From positions 1 to 46,709 of the forward strand of contig NZ_AUXT01000101.1 of the NCBI RefSeq assembly GCF_001625595.1: a DNA stretch of 46,709 nt, given 5' to 3'. Positions 1 through 9,100 of the stretch are shown piece by piece. Below the pieces are notes generated by a model. The model worked only from the letters and a program-made list of their open reading frames with translations. It had not been told where the DNA came from and searched no databases. The position numbers were made by a program, and so were the translations under genes. This DNA comes from Pseudoalteromonas luteoviolacea NCIMB 1942 (GTDB taxonomy: Bacteria; Pseudomonadota; Gammaproteobacteria; Enterobacterales; Alteromonadaceae). Every line of letters begins with the position of its first letter. Positions within the stretch are counted from its first letter, which is position 1.

Positions 1-54
1 AAGTGTGATCCCGCCCTGGGTAATGAAAAGCAGATATTTATTGTTTGGTGCTAT

Positions 55-444
55 ATGTTGCTTTTTTACACTTGGAGTGTATTGCAGGGCGCTGAATGGT
101 ATCGCTTTTTGGGAGTCGGAGAGCATATGGCTCAAATGGCGGAGCACGGACTATTGGAGCCTGCAATTGTCACTTCAATGATTGTGCTCATTTTAACTAT
201 TTGGGGATTCTACGGTTTATCTGGTTTTGGAATTTTACCGCGTCTTCAGTTCCAAAAGCTTATACTCGGACTTATTATCTGCGCACTAATGTTTCGAGGT
301 ATTGGCTTTCCATTAATCATGTCTCGTTTTCCTGAAAACTCGCTCACTTTTTGGCTTGTAAGCTCAGCTATTTGTTTGATTATGGGCGCATGTTTCGCAG
401 TTGGTACATGGTCACTGGTTAAAAACACGGCAAAAGCCTCATAG
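55..444 (+). CDS. Small integral membrane protein, unrecognised family, 5' end uncertain
   Basis: A short hydrophobic protein with about four membrane segments (roughly residues 1-12, 38-58, 68-90 and 100-122 of the reading from position 55). The stretch GAEWYRFLGVGEHMAQMAEHG after the first segment would be an extracytoplasmic loop. No function can be assigned. The frame is open to the left edge of the window, so the start at 55 is only the first ATG and the gene may begin upstream. A second possibility is an ATG at 23 in the neighbouring frame, which begins M-K-S-R followed by a hydrophobic run and looks like a true N-terminus; that would require a frameshift near position 85-95. There is no clear ribosome-binding site before 55. 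I am fairly sure this is coding, unsure of the start. Confidence 0.6.
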   Translation: MLLFYTWSVLQGAEWYRFLGVGEHMAQMAEHGLLEPAIVTSMIVLILTIWGFYGLSGFGILPRLQFQKLILGLIICALMFRGIGFPLIMSRFPENSLTFWLVSSAICLIMGACFAVGTWSLVKNTAKAS

Positions 445-544
445 TGCCTAATTCAGACAGTGTCAACTGGCAATCAATTTATTTTTAAAGCTATTACTTT
501 CCTGTATACCGAATGCTTCCATAATTTCTGACTATAGTAATAGC

Positions 545-560
545 TGGCACCATACTTGAT
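545..560 (+). promoter_or_regulatory. Possible sigma-54 (RpoN) promoter upstream of astB
   Basis: TGGCAC at 545-550, five bases, then TTGAT at 556-560. This matches the -24/-12 layout TGGCAC-N5-TTGCW except that the invariant C of the -12 element is A. It points toward astB, whose enterobacterial relatives are transcribed from a sigma-54 promoter with NtrC. The mismatch and the leader of about 130 bases make this tentative. Confidence 0.3.
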
Positions 561-671
561 AAGTAAACAAGTAGGCTCGTGTCTAATTTTCATCTGCACT
601 ATCCTATGTAGCGCGAATAGTGGACTAGGTAGGGCTGTCAGGTTTAAGCACAAACATAACAAGTATTGACA

Positions 672-688
672 TGGTGCAAGCTGCACCA
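672..688. promoter_or_regulatory. Perfect inverted repeat just upstream of astB
   Basis: TGGTGCA-AGC-TGCACCA, seven-base arms with a three-base centre, ending 13 bases before the astB start codon and 3 bases before its AG-rich ribosome-binding site. It could be an operator, or an RNA hairpin that affects ribosome access. The half-sites resemble NtrC half-sites but are in the opposite order to the usual TGCACC-N5-GGTGCA arrangement, so no regulator is named. Confidence 0.45.
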
Positions 689-701
689 AAAGGGGGCAAG
701 A

Positions 702-2039
702 ATGAATTATTATGAAGTGAATTTCGATGGACTTGTTGGACCAACACATAATTATGCTGGTCTGTCATATGGAAATGTAGCTTCTAAAGCAAACGCAAGT
801 AGGTTCTCAAATCCTAAACAGGCAGCACTACAAGGCCTTGATAAAATGAAGGCTCTATCTCAATTAGGTTTGCATCAAGGCGTTTTAGCCCCCAATGCTC
901 GGCCAGATATAAAGACGTTGAGAGCGCTTGGATTTGCCGGTAGTGATGAACAGGTCATTTCGAAAGCGGCAAAAGTCGAGCCGCAATTATTAAAAGCTTG
1001 TTATTCTGCATCATCAATGTGGACAGCAAACGCGGCCACCGTATCACCGAGTAGTGATACACAAGACAACAAAGTTCATTTCACACCAGCCAATTTGAAT
1101 AACAAACTGCACCGAGCTATTGAAGCTGATACCACAGGGCGTATTTTGCAGTCAGTCTTTGATAATGATGAGTACTTTTCGCACCATACTCCATTGCCTC
1201 AACACAGCCTATTTGGAGATGAAGGGGCTGCCAATCATACTAGATTGACAGACGCCTATGGACACGCTGGACTGGCGGTATTTGTCTATGGTGAAGACGT
1301 CAACAGCACCGTGAGACCAAAGAAGTTCCCAGCAAGGCAAACACTGCAAGCGAGTCAAGCTATTGCTCGAGGACACCAGTTGAATTCAGACAGGTGTTTG
1401 TTTATTCAGCAGAACCCAAATGTAATAGATCAGGGGGTGTTCCACAACGATGTCATTGCGATTGGAAATGAAAATGTATTTTTGTTCCATGAGCAGGCCT
1501 TTCATGAGCAGGTAAAAGCTGTACATGCTATTCGACAGTCTTATACAGGTAGTAGGCCGCTGCATTTAATTGAAGTGTCAAATGCAGATGTGAGTGTAGA
1601 AGATGCTGTGAAGAGCTACATATTCAACAGTCAATTAGTAAGTTTACCAAGCGGAGGGATGGCACTGATCGCCCCAAGTGAATGTCAGCAAGTAAACAGT
1701 GTTGAAACATATTTAGGCACACTAAAAAGTGCCAGCAACCCCGTCAACGAGATTATTTATCTTGATGTAAAACAAAGTATGCAAAATGGCGGTGGGCCTG
1801 CATGCCTGAGGCTTAGAGTCACACTATCCGAGCAAGAGCTTGCCGCATCTAATCAAGCTTGCTTATTAACAGATGACTTGCATAAAAAGCTAACTATGTG
1901 GATCGAAAAGCATTATCGCGACAGATTGTGTGAGCAAGATTTAGCAGACCCTCAACTGCTCAATGAAAGCTATGCAGCATTGGATGAGCTTACGAATATT
2001 TTGTGTCTCGGCTCGGTTTACGAATTTCAATTGCCTTAA
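702..2039 (+). CDS. astB: N-succinylarginine dihydrolase (AstB)
   Basis: Second enzyme of the arginine succinyltransferase (AST) pathway: hydrolyses N2-succinylarginine to succinylornithine, CO2 and two ammonia in the cytoplasm. The protein of 445 residues is close to the family length of about 447. The N-terminus [19 protein letters not shown], the [10 protein letters not shown] segment with the catalytic glutamate region, [12 protein letters not shown], and [12 protein letters not shown] with the likely nucleophile Cys368 are all family hallmarks of this amidinotransferase-fold enzyme. I chose ATG 702 rather than TTG 666 because an AAAGGGGG ribosome-binding site precedes it and because the family N-terminus starts there. 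No other ast gene lies in the window, so the gene stands alone here, followed by a hairpin terminator. A sigma-54-like element and a perfect palindrome lie upstream. Confidence 0.95.
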   Translation: MNYYEVNFDGLVGPTHNYAGLSYGNVASKANASRFSNPKQAALQGLDKMKALSQLGLHQGVLAPNARPDIKTLRALGFAGSDEQVISKAAKVEPQLLKACYSASSMWTANAATVSPSSDTQDNKVHFTPANLNNKLHRAIEADTTGRILQSVFDNDEYFSHHTPLPQHSLFGDEGAANHTRLTDAYGHAGLAVFVYGEDVNSTVRPKKFPARQTLQASQAIARGHQLNSDRCLFIQQNPNVIDQGVFHNDVIAIGNENVFLFHEQAFHEQVKAVHAIRQSYTGSRPLHLIEVSNADVSVEDAVKSYIFNSQLVSLPSGGMALIAPSECQQVNSVETYLGTLKSASNPVNEIIYLDVKQSMQNGGGPACLRLRVTLSEQELAASNQACLLTDDLHKKLTMWIEKHYRDRLCEQDLADPQLLNESYAALDELTNILCLGSVYEFQLP

Positions 2040-2049
2040 GGTACATAAA

Positions 2050-2080
2050 AGGTGCGCGGAACATTGCGCACCTGCATTTT
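2050..2080 (+). terminator. Intrinsic terminator after astB
   Basis: Eight-base arms AGGTGCGC (2050-2057) and GCGCACCT (2066-2073) with an eight-base loop, followed by GCATTTT. It begins 11 bases after the astB stop. The T tract is short and interrupted, so it may be inefficient. Confidence 0.65.
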
Positions 2081-2220
2081 ACATGTTTTTACGTTAATTC
2101 GAGACTCATGCAATCAATCAATGTAGAATTATTGCTTAGATAGGAATAATTAAGCTTGATGCATAGAGCACTGGTTGCTTGGTAACTATTGTGCCGCATA
2201 ACTCGTAATTACTTAAAAAC

Positions 2221-2226
2221 TATAAT
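2221..2226 (+). promoter_or_regulatory. Consensus -10 box placed for a leaderless transcript
   Basis: A perfect TATAAT ends 6 bases before the ATG at 2233. If it is a -10 element, transcription would begin at or within a base of the start codon. No good -35 hexamer is visible at the right spacing, and no Shine-Dalgarno sequence precedes the ATG, so either the message is leaderless or this is chance in AT-rich DNA. Confidence 0.35.
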
Positions 2227-2232
2227 ATCAAT

Positions 2233-3072
2233 ATGTACGATTCTTTAATAACAACAATGCAGAGCCTCAGTTTTGTTGGTCTACTGCTGATCATCATGTT
2301 TATTGCAAAGTGGCTGTACAATTTCACCACTCCTTACGATACATTCAATGAAATACTGATAAAGAAAAATGCTGCTTTAGCCACGTCTGTAGCTGGGTAT
2401 ATCGTTTCCGTTGCGATCATTTTCTGTGCAGTTTTGATGGGGCCAAGCAATGGGTTGGTGAATGACCTAATTACGGTAGCCGGATACAGCCTAGCGGGTA
2501 TGGTGATGTTACTCATGTCTAGAGTCATTAATGACAAATTAATTTTGCACGCGTTTTGTAATAGCGCCCAACTTATAGAAAAGCAAAATACTTCAACTGG
2601 GGTTGTACAAGCGGCTAGTTACATTGCAAGCGCATTACTAATTGGGGCATCTTTACATGGAGAGGGCGGTTGGGCATCCGCTATTGTGTTTTATGGATTG
2701 GGACAAATCACGTTAGTACTTTTCGCTCGAATTTACGACCTTTTGACCAGTTACAATTTGATGACTGAGTTGGAGTCTGGTAATAGTGCCGTTGCGGCGA
2801 CATTTTCAGCGACCCTGATTGCACTGGGGATGGTGTTGTTACATGCGCTTGTTGGGGAGTTTGAAAGCTGGCATTCCAGTATTACCTTGTTTGTACAAGA
2901 CGCAGTGATAGGATTTGTCATTCTACCGTTAGCACGTTTATTTATCGACAAGGTCATGTTTCCGAGCGTTTGTATTAATAAAGCTGTCGGGGAAGAGCAC
3001 AACATGTCAGTTGCACTTGTTGAAGGCGGAGTAGCCCTGTCAGTGGCGGGTGTGATAGTAGTTGTGTTGTAA
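2233..3072 (+). CDS. Membrane protein with two DUF350 (UPF0719/YjfL-type) repeats
   Basis: A 279-residue, almost wholly hydrophobic inner-membrane protein with about eight membrane segments. It appears to consist of two tandem DUF350 units: the first has KKNAALATSVAGYIVSVAI (about residues 42-60), the second has SGNSAVAATFSATLIALGM (about 181-199). The shared pattern of a small-residue run after Asn and Ala (N-x-A-x-A-x-x) within a membrane helix is typical of the YjfL family. The molecular function of DUF350 proteins is not established. Neighbours give no help: the gene has its own upstream gap and is followed by a 540-base gap. No Shine-Dalgarno sequence is seen before the start, and a TATAAT box lies only 6 bases upstream. 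Confidence 0.75.
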   Translation: MYDSLITTMQSLSFVGLLLIIMFIAKWLYNFTTPYDTFNEILIKKNAALATSVAGYIVSVAIIFCAVLMGPSNGLVNDLITVAGYSLAGMVMLLMSRVINDKLILHAFCNSAQLIEKQNTSTGVVQAASYIASALLIGASLHGEGGWASAIVFYGLGQITLVLFARIYDLLTSYNLMTELESGNSAVAATFSATLIALGMVLLHALVGEFESWHSSITLFVQDAVIGFVILPLARLFIDKVMFPSVCINKAVGEEHNMSVALVEGGVALSVAGVIVVVL

Positions 3073-3612
3073 CAATGAGTAAATTCCGGTGTGTAGCAAC
3101 AACACTTACTTCTACTATATATTACGTCTGGTTTCGAAAATTGTGTATTAAAGGTCCTATCTGCATGATAAATAAAGCTTTCTAAGTTTCAAATACTACC
3201 GAACTACTCCATATTAATTCGCTACAACCGAAGATGGCGTCGTGAGCAGGTTAAATAGAGTGTCATTATATCCGAGTCAGGCGCGTTGTTGGAATAGAGG
3301 GTATAGGCCACCAACTAGGCCCCATTCTAGCTTTCAATAACGAGCGCTCAAATGTGTTACTAAACTCAATAATCATAGTTAGTTTATAATTATTAATATG
3401 TTACGAAGCTCATTGTGATGAGTATGCTTCGGTAGACGAAATATACCTGAAATCAGAAGTGAATTATTGAACTTGTTGATTATACTTTAATCATCCTATC
3501 TAGGCATTTTGTACGTGTTCTAGTCGATTGGCAATTCTCCGATTCGATTATTCGGTTTTGTTTGAGGTAGATAGTGATTTTCATACGATAACCAATGAGT
3601 GGGTGATTAGCT
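3073..3612. other. 540-base intergenic region upstream of the six-gene block
   Basis: No convincing gene is seen. It is AT-rich and should hold the promoter of the block that begins at 3613. The one structured element noticed is an inverted repeat TGATTA-TACTT-TAATCA at 3477-3493, about 120 bases before the first start codon, a size suited to an operator. No promoter hexamer pair was convincing. Confidence 0.5.
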
Positions 3613-4956
3613 ATGTCACTAGTACTTCGATGCGCACGTCTATTTGTGGCTCTGGTTGCATGTTGTGCGAGTTTTCTTTGTTTAGCTCAGGGAAACTCCT
3701 CTACAGCAAATGAAGCCTTTGAAAAAACAATATCTGAAATTCACAAAGCTTTAGTAAATAAGAACTACCAAGCCGCTTACACAAAGGCCGAACAAGGTAT
3801 CGATGAGTTTGCTGGCGACCCTAATTTTGACTTCCTCTATGCTCAGGCCGCGCTTGAAGCGGCCAAGTATGATGAAGCTATTTTTGCACTTGAAAGGGTA
3901 CTCGTTAGTTGGCCGGACCATGTGCCAAGTCATTATTTACTAGGGTTATCATATGCAAAGCAAAAGAACTATGGGCAAGCAAAGCAGATTCTTCAGGGGT
4001 TGCTCTCAGCCCAATTGACGTCCGCGATGAGGGGGAACGTTACACGTGCTTTAGATTCAATAGAAACGCGTTCCAGCGACTTAGAAGAGTCTTATAACCA
4101 TGCAATTTCGTTGGTGCTTGGACACGACTCAAACGTAAACAGCGGTGCATTGGATGATAGGGTAGTAATTGGCGGAATACCTTTTTTACTTGATAAAACA
4201 AGTCAAAAAACAGCCGATAACTTCATGCGATTTCGATACAGCTTTAAAGCGAAATGGCAACAGACTCAATATCAGGCTTGGAAATTAGATGTCGATTACT
4301 CAGACCAACGTCATCAAGACACTAACGATTACGACCGATATCAAGGTACTGTCAGAGTGGGTTACGAACACAAAAAAGACAATGCAGCCTTTTCAGTTGG
4401 TGGGCAGTTTGGCGTATTAACTCTAGATGATAATACCTATCAGCAAGATGTTGGTTTATATGGCAGTGTTCAATATTACTTTTCGGGAAATTGGTTTACC
4501 GCAATAAGCGGCTTTGCTTTTTTACAAAATAACGTACAAGACAGAAATTTGGACAGCCGTATATTCACAATACAGGGCGGAGTTGGTCACTCTTCTGACT
4601 TATGGCTGGTACGCGTTGATGCCGGATATACTTGGCAGCCAGCTCGGTATGATGAAGGCGAGCACTACGGTCGAGACTATGACTTTATTTCGGGATCAGT
4701 ATCTCATCGCACATCGGAAAATAGTTTACTGTCTTTTAAAGCCCAGTATAGGGATATAGAGCATCGAGCAGTTCATCCTTTTTTTCTAGAAACCAGAAAT
4801 GAAGAACTCGTCATTTTAAACCTCAATTGGCGATATCAATGGGATCAGGCATGGAGCATCGACGTATCAGCATCCTATTACGACAAACACAGTTCCATTA
4901 CTTTATACAGCTACGATCGTACTGAGTGGTTCACAGGAGTCCGTTATGAATTCTAA
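3613..4956 (+). CDS. TPR plus outer-membrane beta-barrel protein, Slam-like (DUF560 type)
   Basis: Predicted outer-membrane protein of 447 residues. Residues 1-26 form a signal peptide ending FLCLAQG. Residues about 27-150 are helical TPR-like repeats (YAQAALEAAKYDEAIFALERVL; YLLGLSYAKQKNYGQAKQIL). From about 160 to the C-terminus the sequence alternates aromatic and polar residues in amphipathic strands and ends in RYEF, with terminal Phe as expected for a BAM-inserted barrel. GHDSNVNSG near residue 170 is at the TPR/barrel junction, as in Slam (surface lipoprotein assembly modifier) proteins, which move lipoproteins to the cell surface. The role here is inferred from this architecture and from a giant lipoprotein two genes downstream. 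The 3' end overlaps the FecR gene by 11 bases, suggesting translational coupling. Alternative: a general TPR-porin used in polysaccharide export. Confidence 0.7.
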   Translation: MSLVLRCARLFVALVACCASFLCLAQGNSSTANEAFEKTISEIHKALVNKNYQAAYTKAEQGIDEFAGDPNFDFLYAQAALEAAKYDEAIFALERVLVSWPDHVPSHYLLGLSYAKQKNYGQAKQILQGLLSAQLTSAMRGNVTRALDSIETRSSDLEESYNHAISLVLGHDSNVNSGALDDRVVIGGIPFLLDKTSQKTADNFMRFRYSFKAKWQQTQYQAWKLDVDYSDQRHQDTNDYDRYQGTVRVGYEHKKDNAAFSVGGQFGVLTLDDNTYQQDVGLYGSVQYYFSGNWFTAISGFAFLQNNVQDRNLDSRIFTIQGGVGHSSDLWLVRVDAGYTWQPARYDEGEHYGRDYDFISGSVSHRTSENSLLSFKAQYRDIEHRAVHPFFLETRNEELVILNLNWRYQWDQAWSIDVSASYYDKHSSITLYSYDRTEWFTGVRYEF

Positions 4957-6160
4957 CCTTACACCGTTTAATCAAAAGCAGCTTTGCATTGGTGCTATGG
5001 TACTTAGTTTGTTGTTACCACTTTCTGTATCTGCTGCGCAGGCTGGCAAAACCATCATGTCTCGAGGAGAGGTGGTTGCAACTGACACCGCAACTGAGGC
5101 GTTAAGAAATTTAAAAAGGCGCAGTCCAATTTATGACGTAGATATTGTCAATACGGGTGCTGCGGGGCAAGCGCAGTTACGTATGCAAGATGGTGCTTTG
5201 ATTGCTTTAAAGGCCCAAACGCAGCTAAAAATTGATGAATATCAAATGGGCAGCGCAGATGGCGGTTCTGTTGTAATGGAGCTTATTTCTGGCGGTTTGC
5301 GCACGATTACTGGTGAAATAAAGGGTGATAAAGGCAATTATAAGCTGAAAACTCCCGTGGGAAGTATCGGTATTCGAGGAACGCATTATGAAGTTGAGTT
5401 GAAAGATAATGAATTATTCCTCGCCGTATGGGATGGCACAATTGAGCTAGATATGAGCAATGCGACAGGAGGGGATGAAGGGCCTGTTTTACTCGGTAAA
5501 GGTGGAGATTTCTCTTTTGCAAAAGTGAGTCAAAGCGGCGCTGTCACGTCCTTGCTTAAGCCTCCTTCACAGCTATCCTCAATCTCTTCTACAGTGAGCC
5601 AGTCAGCCCAAAGTACGGAAACGGATGAAGAAACTGTCGCAATTTCAAATACAGAAGTAAACACGACAACACAAACGACGCTACCCTTTTTAGCCGGTAA
5701 CGTTTCACAAATTGTGAGAGATGTTTCTCAAAACGAATTTATTAACGAACAGGAACTGGATAGCTTAGGTGTGAAACCTTTGTCGGAATTGATTGCGGAG
5801 CGCTCAGGTAGTAGCGCGTATTCTGTATTGGACAGAATAGACGCAACCTCTAGCTTGGGGGCCGTCAGTGCGATTGATATGCAAATGACAGTGAACTTCG
5901 ACAGAGGTACGGTTGAACAAGGTGCTTTGACATTTCAAGACTCCGGAGGCGAGTGGTTTGCTGCATTTAATGGCTTGATTAACCAAGAAGGAATGACTTT
6001 GGGCGTAAACTTTGCTGCTCATGGGCAAAGTTTGGCTACTGGCACTATCCAAAGTCAGTTTACGAATGGATTAGACCGTTTAACAGGCTCTTTTAATTTA
6101 CAAGAAGTAGAGAACCCGAGTGTAGTTGCTCAAGGGGCTTTCATTTTGAGTCAGCCTTAG
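4946..6160 (+). CDS. Secreted FecR-domain protein with C-terminal beta domain
   Basis: A 404-residue exported protein. A signal peptide covers residues 1-34 (hydrophobic core then SVSAAQA). A FecR domain spans about 58-168, with VDIVNTGAAGQAQLRMQDG, the PVGSIGIRGTHYEV core and a following WDGTIEL strand. Unlike classical FecR there is no cytoplasmic anti-sigma part and no sigma-factor gene nearby. A low-complexity Ser/Thr/Gln linker follows (about 195-250). Residues about 308-404 form a strand-rich, glycine-spaced domain (FDRGTV, WFAAFNGLI, LTGSFNLQEV, AQGAFIL) that to the eye resembles the small C-terminal barrels of surface lipoproteins such as TbpB. CAGGAG precedes the ATG. It overlaps the upstream Slam-like gene and ends 10 bases before the giant lipoprotein gene. 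It probably sits in the periplasm or at the surface. Confidence 0.75.
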   Translation: MNSNLTPFNQKQLCIGAMVLSLLLPLSVSAAQAGKTIMSRGEVVATDTATEALRNLKRRSPIYDVDIVNTGAAGQAQLRMQDGALIALKAQTQLKIDEYQMGSADGGSVVMELISGGLRTITGEIKGDKGNYKLKTPVGSIGIRGTHYEVELKDNELFLAVWDGTIELDMSNATGGDEGPVLLGKGGDFSFAKVSQSGAVTSLLKPPSQLSSISSTVSQSAQSTETDEETVAISNTEVNTTTQTTLPFLAGNVSQIVRDVSQNEFINEQELDSLGVKPLSELIAERSGSSAYSVLDRIDATSSLGAVSAIDMQMTVNFDRGTVEQGALTFQDSGGEWFAAFNGLINQEGMTLGVNFAAHGQSLATGTIQSQFTNGLDRLTGSFNLQEVENPSVVAQGAFILSQP

Positions 6161-6170
6161 GAGATGGAAA

Positions 6171-9100
6171 ATGCGCATTCAGTCAATTTATCAAACGCTT
6201 ACTGCTGCTATAATCACAGGCTTTTTATTAACAGCTTGTGGTGGTGGTGAAAGTAAACCATTACAGCAATCCAGTAGTGCTGGCGACAACGCTTCTCCTA
6301 CGCAACAGGCTCCGCAACAACCGAATCTGGTATCGAACACGCCAAAAATAGTCAATTTTTCCTATCAACCTCGGTTTCGCTTCGCTCGACTAACTGAAAA
6401 CCAAGTTGTTGACGAAGTCATGATCAACGGAACTGGGGATCTTATACATCCGCTTGATACAGTGACAGAGCGCGGTAATTTAACCGTCTCGGTTGATAAC
6501 ATTGAAGACCCTGACGGCATAGGTCGCGTCTTGGTAGGGTTCAACGACACTGAGCAAGCGATTGTCTTATGCGAAAACAATTGTTCTTCACCTTTTAAAT
6601 TTACTCAAACTGGTATTAACCCTTTCAACTTTGGTCAACAGAGTGGTTCAATTAACATACAAGTGTGGGTTGAAGACCTTGAAGGTAATGCGACAGTTGT
6701 GGCAACAAAGCAGGTTAATTGGATCCCTAGAAGTGTTGTTGTGGAACCATCCCAAAGGGGTGAAGATGGCACGCTCTCTGTGAGCTGGCAAGCGCTGGAA
6801 GAAGCGCTGCGATACAATGTATACCTCGCGCAATCCCCCATCAATGACCTTTCTAATGTGACTTCATTACCTGATGGCAGACGTGTTATTGCGCTGAGTG
6901 AAACTAGCCAAAACTTTACAGGCTTAGATCCACAAAAGCATTATTACTTGAGGGTAACTGGAATTGATGGCAGTGGTGAGAGTGCGTTTAGTGGCTCTAT
7001 AATGCTACCTGCAACAGATTTAATTTTACCCGTTGTGAACGATGACTCATTTACAGGGGAGCAGTTTCAAACAATAAGCGGAAATGTGCTGAGTAATGAT
7101 CAGGATTTAGGGTTTGGGCCTTTAGAGGTTGTGGTGCCAGCTGTAGTGGCCCCACAAAATGGTGTGCTTAACCTTCAGTCAAATGGTAATTTTACTTACA
7201 CTCCAAATGAGAGCTTTTTTGGCTCTGACAGTTTTGTTTACCAAGTTGTCAACACACAAGGCGCCACTGCGCAGGCTACCGTTAGCATTACCATCGAGAG
7301 AACTAACCAAAACCCCATGGCTATTCCAAATAGCTATGCATTACAAAAAAATAGCGAATTGACTGTTTCAGGCGGTGGACTATTAGTCAACGACATTGAT
7401 TTTGATGGTGATTCGGTTTCAGTCAATCCTACACCAGTAGTTAATGTGCAAAATGGTACGTTGACGCTTAACTCCGATGGTACTTTTACGTATGTACCGA
7501 CTGCGGACTTTGTTGGGGCAGATTTCTTTCAATATCGAATTGAAGATGGTAATGGTGGTTTTGCGACAGCTGATGTGTCGTTAAGTATTGAGGAAGAGTT
7601 GAGCAATACACCGCCTGTAGCAGTGAATGATAATTATGAAACAAGCGAAGATATTCAACTGCAAACACCGGCACCCGGTATTCTAGAAAACGACAGTGAT
7701 GACCAATTAGACAGCGACAGTACAAGTGTAATTGGTTTGCAAATAGACATCTCTGAGACGACAAAAAGTGGTACTTTGGAGCTTACCAGTGAAGGTGGTT
7801 TTAGATATACACCAGGAGAAAACTTTTCTGGTCAGGACTTTTTTGTCTACCAAATCACTGACCAACAAGGTGCAACCGCTGCCGCGTTCGCTGTTATAAA
7901 CATTGTTCCGGTCAATGATCCACCTATGGCAATAGATGACTCTGTAGAAGTCACTGCTGGGGCACAAATCGAAATTGATGTAGCAAATAACGACTTGGAT
8001 ATTGACGGCGTGTTAGATCTGTCTACGCTGACGTCAGTTATGCAGCCAATGCACGGTAGTTTGTCTCTCAACAGTGACAATAAATTTGTCTATCAGAGCG
8101 AGTCTGGTTTTGATGGAACAGATTATTTTACCTACACGGTGAAAGATAATGAAGGTGCGGTATCCAATGAAGCATTTGTTTATATCTTTGTAACTACAGA
8201 GAATATACCGCCAGTTGCGGTGAATGATGTCGCTTCAACATCACAAGATGTGTCGGTTAATATCAATGTACTCGCAAATGATAGTGACACGGATGGCAGC
8301 CTGAATGGTGCAACATTGGAAATTGTTACAGCGCCTGAAAACGGCAGTGCCAGCATTGAATCACCAGAACATACTATTGTTTATATTCCAGCGTCGGGCT
8401 TCGTCGGAGTCGATACTTTTGAGTATCGGGTACAAGATAATAGAGGGGATTTCTCAAATACGGCAACAGTTACTGTCACAGTTTCTGCGGCTAATCAGTC
8501 ACCAGTTGCAAATAATGACAATGCAGAGGTAGAGATTGGCAAATCGATATTTATCGCAGTATTGGAAAATGACTCAGACCCCGATGGATTGATTGATTTC
8601 AGTACGCTCGAGGTAGTAAGTTCGCCTACAAAAGGTACGGTGAGTATAGAGTCCACTGGTGCATTTTCTTATGTTCATACTGGGACAGCCGTTGGCACTG
8701 ATAATTTCTCATATAGAGTGAGAGACAACGCGGGGGCGTTTTCAAACAACGCACTTGTTTCAATTACAATCGTTGAGCCTGATACAACGCCTGTGGCGAA
8801 CCCTGATAGCGCGACGCTTGATAAAAATACTTCCGTCATGATTGACGTGTTAGCTAATGACGATGCAAAAGGTCTTACCTTGGTGCCATCAACGATTGAA
8901 ATTGTTACGCCGGTTGCACATGGCTCCACCTTTATTGACACGTCAACAGGCTCTATTAGTTACATACCGATGAATAATTTTGTTGGTAATGATTCATTTA
9001 CTTATCAAGTAAATAATAATAGCGGGCAAACTTCTAATATCGCGACTGTCTCGATTGTCGTAAATGATAGAAACTATGCACCTAGTGTCACAGGTGGTTC

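Noticed and set aside
672..688. Palindrome read as an NtrC site
   Set aside because: NtrC sites run TGCACC-N5-GGTGCA; here the half-sites are in the reverse order with a three-base centre, so only an unnamed inverted repeat is reported.
666..701. TTG start that would lengthen AstB by 12 residues
   Set aside because: The ribosome-binding site and the conserved family N-terminus both favour ATG 702; the extension covers the palindrome.
3528..3713. Open frame of 61 codons overlapping the start of the Slam-like gene
   Set aside because: No ribosome-binding site or recognisable protein features; most of it overlaps a well-supported gene in another frame.
4946..6160. FecR protein as an anti-sigma factor regulator of iron uptake
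   Set aside because: No ECF sigma factor or TonB receptor gene is nearby, and the protein has a signal peptide rather than a cytoplasmic anti-sigma domain.
7030..9080. Tandem repeats that might suggest a CRISPR or DNA repeat array
   Set aside because: The periodicity is at the protein level (Ig-like repeats of about 95 residues); the DNA of the repeats is too diverged and has no spacer structure.
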